Assembly: GCA_947591175.1 (NCBI GenBank)
Contig: CANQDB010000049.1
Span: 1-10,031, forward strand
Direction of reading: 5' to 3'
Source: an uncultured Bacilli bacterium
Lineage (GTDB): Bacteria > Bacillota_I > Bacilli_A > RF39 > UBA660
DNA length: 10,031 nucleotides
Under the pieces are notes generated by a model, which searched no databases, had not been told where the DNA came from, and saw only the letters and a list, made by a program, of their open reading frames with translations. How positions within the stretch are numbered: position 1 is the first letter of the stretch; every line of letters starts with the position of its first letter. Shown here piece by piece: positions 5,432 through 10,031 of the stretch. The position numbers were made by a program, and so were the translations under genes.

Positions 5432-6731
5432 CTAATAAATCGTTCATCTGTTTTTGACTATCGTCATCTGGTGAAATTTCTTTATTTTCTTTATCAAACC
5501 ATTCAGGAATCTTTTCTTCACCTTTACTCCAAGTCTTAGGTACAACTTTTACTTCTTGTTTCTTCTTAAATTGTCTCTTTAATTTCTTATGTTCTTTTTC
5601 GATAACTCGCATAGCATCCTCGACTGTCTCGACGTGAAGACGAGCAAGTTGTCCTGCTAAAGTATCGATATAGGACTTACTTAGTTTTTGATCGTTTACT
5701 TTTAGGACGTAATCAACTAAGGCATTAACAACTCCAGGACGTAATTTCGTATCGATTAAAAGACTTTCAATTATTTTTAAATCACGTGGTACAGGTTCTC
5801 CATTTTTGTATTTACTAGCTAGGAAGTCATATGGGGTCATAGATTCGAAAGTATAGACCATTTTAGCCCAAGCCGATTGATCCCCTTTCGGATTTTGTAA
5901 ATAAGATGGTTGAACACTGTAAACTAATGTCGGTAGTTTGCCACCTTCTTCGAATTGGTAGAAATTACGGCAGGCCTTACGAAGGGCTGTTTTATCGATA
6001 AAGCCTTTTTCATTTAAATTATCCCTTACTAAGCCTTGCATATGTAAGTCATCAATATCGTAAACGAAGGCTAAATTAGTAATAAGTTCTTTTGTTTCCT
6101 CATTAAAGCAACGTTCGTTTACCATTCGTTTAGGAATACTAGCAACTAGTAAATCAAAATCAATTTTGCTCTTGATCTGGATATTTCCCTTAGTCCTTTT
6201 AACGATATCAGCATTTTCAATCATTTCGTTGCCAGCGACAGAAGTAAAGACCTCGTGAAAAGAACTGGTCACATCTTCGTAATCTTTAAAGTTAATACGA
6301 GGAATTTTAAAGTATTCGACGATTCTATCGTATTCTTTTTTACCTAAGTTTTGATAGAGAACCACATTTAAAATCGGATGATTCAAAAACTCTTGCACCG
6401 AAAGTGGTGAAAATATAACGTAGACGTAGTTATTGATATGTTCTTTTTTAAAATAAGTTTTTAATAAACCAATAGCTTCTAGTTTTTGACGAGCAATAAC
6501 AATCTCAGATAAAGATAGTTGCATGACGTTCATCAAATGATGATGAGTGTAGTCTTCACTCATCAACTCTCTTTTATCTAAATCATCGATAAGTGTAAAA
6601 TAAAGGCTGACAGCACTGTAACCGATAATAGGTTGATAAAGCATCGTAATAATTTTACGATCTTCACCATGAAGAATCGTTTTATTGACGACAACGTAAC
6701 TATCCGCTGGTAAAATAGGAAGATTCTTCAT
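5418..6731 (-). CDS. dnaB: DnaB/DnaD-type replication initiation protein
   Basis: Firmicutes DnaB-type protein, which in Bacillus acts with DnaD and DnaI to load the replicative helicase at origins and restarted forks. It is not the enterobacterial DnaB helicase. I count 437 residues, against about 470 in B. subtilis. The N-terminus has SYVVVNKTILHGEDRKIITMLYQPIIG (the last part at 31-37), a hallmark of the family winged-helix region. A DnaD-like C-terminal domain begins near TPYDFLASKYKNG (about 299). The expected YxxxIxxxW-type motif reads YIDTLAGQL (about 354-362), with Leu in the Trp place. A basic Lys-rich stretch (about 382-396) and an acidic tail follow. A GTG at 6738-6740 is possible, but AGAGGTGA sits 5 bases before the ATG at 6731, so I start there. 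dnaI is not immediately downstream, unlike in many Bacilli. Confidence 0.88.
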   Translation of the reverse strand: MKNLPILPADSYVVVNKTILHGEDRKIITMLYQPIIGYSAVSLYFTLIDDLDKRELMSEDYTHHHLMNVMQLSLSEIVIARQKLEAIGLLKTYFKKEHINNYVYVIFSPLSVQEFLNHPILNVVLYQNLGKKEYDRIVEYFKIPRINFKDYEDVTSSFHEVFTSVAGNEMIENADIVKRTKGNIQIKSKIDFDLLVASIPKRMVNERCFNEETKELITNLAFVYDIDDLHMQGLVRDNLNEKGFIDKTALRKACRNFYQFEEGGKLPTLVYSVQPSYLQNPKGDQSAWAKMVYTFESMTPYDFLASKYKNGEPVPRDLKIIESLLIDTKLRPGVVNALVDYVLKVNDQKLSKSYIDTLAGQLARLHVETVEDAMRVIEKEHKKLKRQFKKKQEVKVVPKTWSKGEEKIPEWFDKENKEISPDDDSQKQMNDLLEEFS

Positions 6732-6744
6732 AGGTATCACCTCT

Positions 6745-6750
6745 AAACTC
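6745..6750 (-). promoter_or_regulatory. Possible -10 element of the dnaB-like gene
   Basis: A perfect TATAAT lies on the minus strand between the pilD terminator and the dnaB start. The region 17 bases upstream is a T-rich tract with no good -35. It would give a very short leader. Confidence 0.4.
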
Positions 6751-6781
6751 TATTATAAGTAAAAAATAAAAAGAAGAAAAG

Positions 6782-6815
6782 AAAAAAATGCTTTTAGATT
6801 TCACCTAAAGCATTT
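6782..6815 (-). terminator. Intrinsic terminator of the pilC-pilD transcript
   Basis: On the minus strand AAATGCTTT (6807-6815 side) pairs with AAAGCATTT (6786-6794 side), the stem being extended by AG/CT with one bulged base, and a T run follows (6782-6785 and on). The pilD stop codon (6805-6807) lies inside the hairpin. This is a clear rho-independent terminator. Confidence 0.8.
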
Positions 6816-7578
6816 GTAAAAACGATAGAACCATATTTAAATCTACTTTTAAAAAGAAGAGAAAAAGCATTGAAACTAAAATGAATGGTCCAAATGGAAT
6901 TATTTTTTCCTTATTATATAAATATAAGATTAAGGATACTGGCAAAGCGATAAAACTAGATAAGAAGATAACTAAAAGACCCAACACAGGATGTAAAACT
7001 AGTCCGACAACGAACATTAACTTGATGTCTCCTCCTCCTAAACTCTCCGTTTTAAAGAGGAAGTTTCCTAGTTCCATAAGTAAGAACATTACACCAAATA
7101 ATAAAACTCCTGAACCAAAAGCATAAAGTCCACCTTGAAAGCCTAAACGAAAGAAATTGATGATAGTAATCAATAAACCAATAGTTATGGTAACTTCATC
7201 AGGAATCATTAGATAATTAAAGTCACTAACGACGACAATCAAGAATAAAGAAACTAAAAGTAAAGCGACTACTAAATCTAAAGTAAAACCAAAGGAATAG
7301 AAGCTTACCGCATAGAGAATTCCTGAAAACAATTCAACAAAGAAATATTGAAAAGGTATCTGTTTTTTACATTTTCGACATTTACCACCTTGAATTAAGT
7401 ATGAAACTAAAGGAATCAATTCATACCACTTCAAGGTATGACCACACATGGGACAATAACTTCTCTTGGGTTTAAAAATACTTTCGTCTATCGAAAGACG
7501 AGTTCCAACAACGTGATAGAAAGAACCCATGACAGTTCCTAAAATGAAGAAAAAGATAATATAATAAATGTCATTCAT
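6805..7578 (-). CDS. pilD: Prepilin peptidase (type IV leader peptidase)
   Basis: Membrane aspartic protease of the A24 family that removes the short positively charged leader of type IV pilins and pseudopilins and usually methylates the new N-terminus. The 257-residue length is typical. The N-terminal domain has GSFYHVVGTRL (18-28) and two zinc-type pairs, CPMC (42-45) and CRKC (67-70). The catalytic region has Asp119 before LMIPDE and GGGDIK (181-186, Asp184), the two expected aspartates. Most of residues 80-257 is hydrophobic, with several membrane helices. AAGAGGTG lies 7 bases before the ATG. The gene follows pilC after a 41-bp gap and is probably co-transcribed with it. It could serve a competence pseudopilus (ComC role) or a true pilus. 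The diversified gene at the right edge is a possible substrate, which is inference. Confidence 0.92.
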   Translation of the reverse strand: MNDIYYIIFFFILGTVMGSFYHVVGTRLSIDESIFKPKRSYCPMCGHTLKWYELIPLVSYLIQGGKCRKCKKQIPFQYFFVELFSGILYAVSFYSFGFTLDLVVALLLVSLFLIVVVSDFNYLMIPDEVTITIGLLITIINFFRLGFQGGLYAFGSGVLLFGVMFLLMELGNFLFKTESLGGGDIKLMFVVGLVLHPVLGLLVIFLSSFIALPVSLILYLYNKEKIIPFGPFILVSMLFLFFLKVDLNMVLSFLQML

Positions 7579-7619
7579 AATAATGCACCTCTTGAAAAAG
7601 ATAAGAGGACTTATTCCCC

Positions 7620-9029
7620 TTATCCTGCAACTACACTAAACATATCGAACATTGGAATAACGATAGATAAAAGAATAAATCCAACAACAACCGCTAAAAT
7701 ACAAATAGTAATTGGTTCAATCAAACTCTTTAAAGCATTAACGGTATTTTTGTGAAGATTTTGAAAGTGTTCGGATACTTTAGACATCATCAAACCCAAT
7801 TGTCCAGTACTTTCACCAGTAACTAACATTTCGTAGGCAACGACTGGAAAAGCCCAATGTCCACGGAATGACTCGGATATTTTACCACCTTTAGATAGAA
7901 CATTTAAAGTATTAGCAATAATTTCTTTATATACTTCATTATTAGTTATCTTTGACAAAATATCCATACTATCTGTAATTCTAACACTGTGGTTTAACAA
8001 GGAAGCAAACGTCTTAGTAAAGGTTGTTACCTCATTATAGATAATAATATTTCCAAAAACAGGTAATTTCATATAGAATGTTTGCATCGTCTTTCGAAAA
8101 CTCTTAATATTCTTATAAGCATAGATATAAAGGGCTACTAGAACGACAACCACAGCAATGATATAACCATAATTTTGTTCAAGGAAAGATGAGGCAGCCA
8201 TCGTAAAGACAGTGATTCCCGGTAGTGCAGCCGAGTTTTCAGAATACATTGACACAAACGATGGAACGACACTAATTAAGATGAACGCTACAACGACAAC
8301 AGCAATAACTAAAATTATAGCCGGATACGTCAAGGCCGAAATCATTTGTTTTTTAGTTTCTTCAATCGACGTAAAATAGTCAGCCATTTCATCCAAAGTT
8401 CCAGGTAAGTCACCAGTCATTTCGGCCGTTTTAACCATGTTTATCAAGAGTTTAGGGAAAACTTTATCTTGGTTATTTAAAGCGGTACTAAAGTTTTCAC
8501 CAGTTGTTAAATCGTAAACTACTCGTTCGTAGATTTTTCTTTTACTTGGGTTTACTGTTTGTTTCGCTAAAATACGAACGGAATCAATCAAAGGAATTCC
8601 TGCTCTAATATAAGTAGCTAATTGTGTTAACATGAAGGCCATTTCACCTGTTTTTAATTTAGCAGGGAAAAAATCCATCTCATATACTTTACGTGGTTCA
8701 ATACTGATAATTTGGTAACCTTCACTAGTTAGGAAAGCCTCTACTTCAGATTTAGAATAAGCATCAAAAACACTTTTAACAGTTTGACCATAATCATTTT
8801 TAACGACGTAATTAAATGTCGTTCTCTTTAAACCTAAGGCTTCGTTTTTCTTTCTTTGTAAAGCAATATCATCTTGGTTTGAAGAAGCAATATTCCTGAC
8901 AGTTTCTTTCAAAAGTTCATCAGTTGTGTCCCGAACGACTTCTTTAGGCTTTTTAGATTTTTCGATAAGAGTTTTAGGAAGCAGTAATATACTTCGAACC
9001 ATATGATAGGTTTGAATGAAAATGTTCAT
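7620..9029 (-). CDS. pilC: Type IV pilus / type II secretion inner-membrane platform protein
   Basis: PilC/GspF-family protein (ComGB role in competence), the polytopic platform on which the assembly ATPase acts to add pilin subunits. At 469 residues it is longer than the usual 400 or so, owing to a Lys-rich N-terminal extension of about 60 residues. A small N-terminal domain (about 71-112, FNYVVKNDYGQTVKSVFDA, then LTSEGYQIISI) is followed by two T2SSF domains (about 128-250 and 333-455). Each has the conserved Gly-rich turn, TAEMTGDLPG at 201-210 and VTGESTGQLG at 403-412. Membrane helices lie near 236-257, 287-305 and 441-462. GGGGAGG lies 6 bases before the ATG. pilD follows. The PilB-type ATPase and pilins are not in the window. 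Confidence 0.92.
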   Translation of the reverse strand: MNIFIQTYHMVRSILLLPKTLIEKSKKPKEVVRDTTDELLKETVRNIASSNQDDIALQRKKNEALGLKRTTFNYVVKNDYGQTVKSVFDAYSKSEVEAFLTSEGYQIISIEPRKVYEMDFFPAKLKTGEMAFMLTQLATYIRAGIPLIDSVRILAKQTVNPSKRKIYERVVYDLTTGENFSTALNNQDKVFPKLLINMVKTAEMTGDLPGTLDEMADYFTSIEETKKQMISALTYPAIILVIAVVVVAFILISVVPSFVSMYSENSAALPGITVFTMAASSFLEQNYGYIIAVVVVLVALYIYAYKNIKSFRKTMQTFYMKLPVFGNIIIYNEVTTFTKTFASLLNHSVRITDSMDILSKITNNEVYKEIIANTLNVLSKGGKISESFRGHWAFPVVAYEMLVTGESTGQLGLMMSKVSEHFQNLHKNTVNALKSLIEPITICILAVVVGFILLSIVIPMFDMFSVVAG

Positions 9030-9068
9030 ACTGTGCCTCCCCTCTTTTTATTCTCTCTACTATCTTAA

Positions 9069-9097
9069 ATTATAACATACATTACTATTTTTTTGAA
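9069..9097 (-). promoter_or_regulatory. Promoter of pilC-pilD
   Basis: The minus strand has a perfect TATAAT (9069-9074) with an extended TG one base ahead, a 17-base spacer, and a weak -35 TTCAAA (9092-9097). Its -35 overlaps that of the divergent gene on the other strand. Confidence 0.6.
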
Positions 9098-9123
9098 ACT
9101 AAATTTTTCTTCTTTCATATACT
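9093..9123 (+). promoter_or_regulatory. Possible promoter of the YqfQ-like gene
   Basis: The plus strand has TTGAAA (9093-9098) and TATACT (9118-9123), with a longer than usual 19-base spacer. It is divergent from the pilC promoter and shares the same few bases at the -35, so the two may interfere. Confidence 0.4.
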
Positions 9124-9144
9124 AAAAGTAAAGAGGTGTCTATC

Positions 9145-9540
9145 ATGTATCAAAATGCTTTTTATGCTTATCCAAATATGGGTTATGTTCCGTATGGAGC
9201 CAGTGCTTTTGGAAGTGCTGCCGCTGGAGCTAGTGCCGTAGGACGTGGTGGCTTATTAGCAAGACTTTTCGGTGGTGCAAGAGGCTTTAATTTTTCAAAC
9301 TTTTTAGGAACTACCCAGCGAACTTTAGGAGTAATCAATCAAGCAATCCCAGTATTCTATCAAATTAAGCCTATTTGGAACAATGCAAAGACAATGTTTA
9401 GAGTTATGGGTGCTTTAAGAGATGATGATCCAGTAGAGTCCACGACTAAAATAGTACGAGAAGCCGTAAGCGAAGGAAGTCCCTCAACTACCCCAGTTAC
9501 TCCCGTGACCATTGATAATCAACCGCAATTTTTCTTATAA
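9145..9540 (+). CDS. YqfQ (VrrA)-like protein
   Basis: 131 residues from the ATG at 9145. An in-frame GTG at 9136 overlaps the ribosome binding site AAAGAGGTG and is not used. Layout: a Tyr-, Pro- and Asn-rich N-terminus (1-20); an Ala/Gly/Ser stretch (20-35); GGLLARLFGG (35-44); a hydrophobic amphipathic region FNFSNFLGTTQRTLGVINQAI (about 48-68); IKPIWNNAKTMFRVMGALRDDD (about 74-95); and a Ser/Thr/Pro-rich tail. This order is typical of the YqfQ/VrrA family of Bacilli, whose biochemical role is not settled. The only large plus-strand gene here, it is divergent from pilC and convergent with the gene at the right edge. A strong hairpin terminator follows the stop. Confidence 0.7.
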   Translation: MYQNAFYAYPNMGYVPYGASAFGSAAAGASAVGRGGLLARLFGGARGFNFSNFLGTTQRTLGVINQAIPVFYQIKPIWNNAKTMFRVMGALRDDDPVESTTKIVREAVSEGSPSTTPVTPVTIDNQPQFFL

Positions 9541-9545
9541 ATAGC

Positions 9546-9571
9546 AAAAAGAGGACCGTCATCCTCTTTTT
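9546..9571. terminator. Bidirectional terminator between convergent genes
   Basis: A perfect 10-bp stem, AAAAAGAGGA (9546-9555) with TCCTCTTTTT (9562-9571), around loop CCGTCA. A T run is present on either strand, so it can end the YqfQ-like transcript and the minus-strand transcript from the right edge. Confidence 0.85.
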
Positions 9572-9615
9572 ACTATCTTATGATTAATTACTTTTAAAAA
9601 TCTAAATGCATAATC

Positions 9616-9628
9616 CGTGCTTCGCACG
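9616..9628 (-). other. GC-rich hairpin just after the variable-region gene
   Basis: CGTGC-TTC-GCACG on the plus strand (GAA loop on the minus strand) starts three bases beyond the stop codon, in an otherwise very AT-rich gap. Short inverted repeats just downstream of a variable region are a known part of the target recognition site in diversity-generating retroelements (DGRs), where they may form a cruciform that promotes homing. Confidence 0.6.
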
Positions 9629-9631
9629 TCT

Positions 9632-10031
9632 CTACAGAGCCAAAACCAGGCGGAACGAGAAGTTGACGCTCGCATTACCAGAGGGGATGTGGAAGTCGAA
9701 TACACCTGCAGAGGAAGTGCCGATGAAGTAGCCGCCGCGGGTCAACCACGGGACCGTCGCAGACAGTAAATAAGCAGAATCATTATACCAACCTGATGTT
9801 TCTGATAAAGCATGTCCATAACATATTCCTTCATCACATGCTGTAGCAGCATTCGTTCCTTTATATAAATCATAATATTTTGTATCTTTCGGGAATTCTA
9901 TTCCGTCAGAATAATCAGTTCCATCACTAAATTTTCCGTTGAATCCTGAATTATAAGATGCATCAGTTCCACTTCTTGGTTGTCCATTTTCATCAGCAAG
10001 GACTCCCATGACATATTCATAAGCACCACCA
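9632..10031 (-). CDS. 3' part of a DGR-diversified protein, probably surface-displayed
   Basis: The frame stays open to the window edge, so the true start lies beyond 10031. The ATG at 10007-10009 is internal, because in-frame codons reading GGAYEYV precede it. The visible 132 residues read GGAYEYVMGVLADENG, then a Gly-, Asp- and Tyr-rich part, then SGWYNDSAY..., PWLTRGGYF, AGVFDF and SFRLVL. The RGG...AGVF...SFRLVL frame is that of C-type-lectin-like, formylglycine-generating-enzyme-like domains commonly diversified by DGRs. The last 44 codons are GC-rich, low in adenine and rich in NNC codons, as expected if AAC/AAT codons of a template were rewritten. Similar gut Firmicutes proteins, as I recall, begin with a prepilin leader. 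That end is missing here, so pilin identity is inference from the pilC and pilD neighbours. Confidence 0.8.
   Translation of the reverse strand, partial: GGAYEYVMGVLADENGQPRSGTDASYNSGFNGKFSDGTDYSDGIEFPKDTKYYDLYKGTNAATACDEGICYGHALSETSGWYNDSAYLLSATVPWLTRGGYFIGTSSAGVFDFHIPSGNASVNFSFRLVLAL
9635..9766 (-). other. Putative DGR variable region (VR)
   Basis: By hand count the segment is about 59% GC (78 of 132), while the next 134 bases upstream in the gene are about 31%. Adenine on the coding strand falls to 15 of 132. Of 44 sense codons, 22 end in C and 11 in G, and only two end in A. The boundary is abrupt, at the codons for LL around 9764-9769. Likely variable positions are those with NNC codons between the fixed PW, RGG, AGVF and SFRLVL residues. 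The exact limits need the template repeat, which is not in the window. Confidence 0.75.

Noticed and set aside
6881..7126. Plus-strand frame opposite pilD
   Set aside because: It is antisense to the catalytic half of a well-conserved prepilin peptidase and has no ribosome binding site.
1..9600. DGR template repeat inside the window
   Set aside because: No other segment shares the GC-rich, NNC-type composition or visible identity with 9635-9766. No reverse transcriptase motif (such as YxDD in a suitable frame) was seen in the proteins.
9632..10009. Treating the ATG at 10007-10009 as the real start of the right-edge gene
   Set aside because: The frame stays open upstream through GGAYEYV to the edge, and no ribosome binding site precedes this ATG, so it is an internal Met.

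Overview
This is an AT-rich, low-GC Gram-positive chromosome segment that uses the standard genetic code: UGA acts as a stop and Trp is TGG. A DnaB/DnaD-type replication initiation protein, a YqfQ (VrrA)-like protein, strong AAGGAGG-type ribosome binding sites and near-consensus sigma-A promoters point to the class Bacilli, probably an uncultured gut lineage of the Erysipelotrichales/RF39 kind. The lineage is inference. Every large gene except the YqfQ-like one is on the minus strand.

Left part (1-740). The first 16 codons of a minus-strand gene sit at the edge, behind a promoter with an operator-like inverted repeat. Next come two imperfect copies of a repeat of about 222 bp. Each copy carries a minus-strand promoter and a short structured RNA. 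Opposite the second copy, on the plus strand, is a 20-residue hydrophobic peptide gene with a structured leader and its own terminator. Peptide and RNA are convergent and overlap at their 3' ends, the layout of a type I toxin-antitoxin module. I do not recognise the family. The first copy keeps the RNA but only a stub of the peptide.

Middle part (723-5348). Five tandem paralogous genes of about 300 codons run on the minus strand from one consensus promoter at 5372-5400. The proteins appear cytoplasmic, start with MDFELTLL-like residues and have a C-terminal half resembling DUF6273. The second gene of the array (3531-4428) is broken by one extra base in an A tract. Two members share an 84-bp identical tract, suggesting gene conversion.

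Right part (5418-9540). A dnaB-like gene is followed downstream by the array rather than by dnaI. Upstream of it lies a pilC-pilD pair (inner-membrane platform protein and prepilin peptidase of a type IV pilus or competence pseudopilus), and then a divergently transcribed YqfQ-like gene.

Right edge (9616-10031). The 3' part of a minus-strand gene ends in a C-terminal segment with the marks of a diversity-generating retroelement (DGR) variable region. It is about 59% GC, against about 31% just upstream. Coding-strand adenine is depleted to about 11%, half of the codons are NNC, and a small GC-rich hairpin follows the stop codon. The reverse transcriptase and template repeat are not in the window. 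With pilC and pilD close by, a hypervariable pilin-like or surface-displayed protein is the leading hypothesis.
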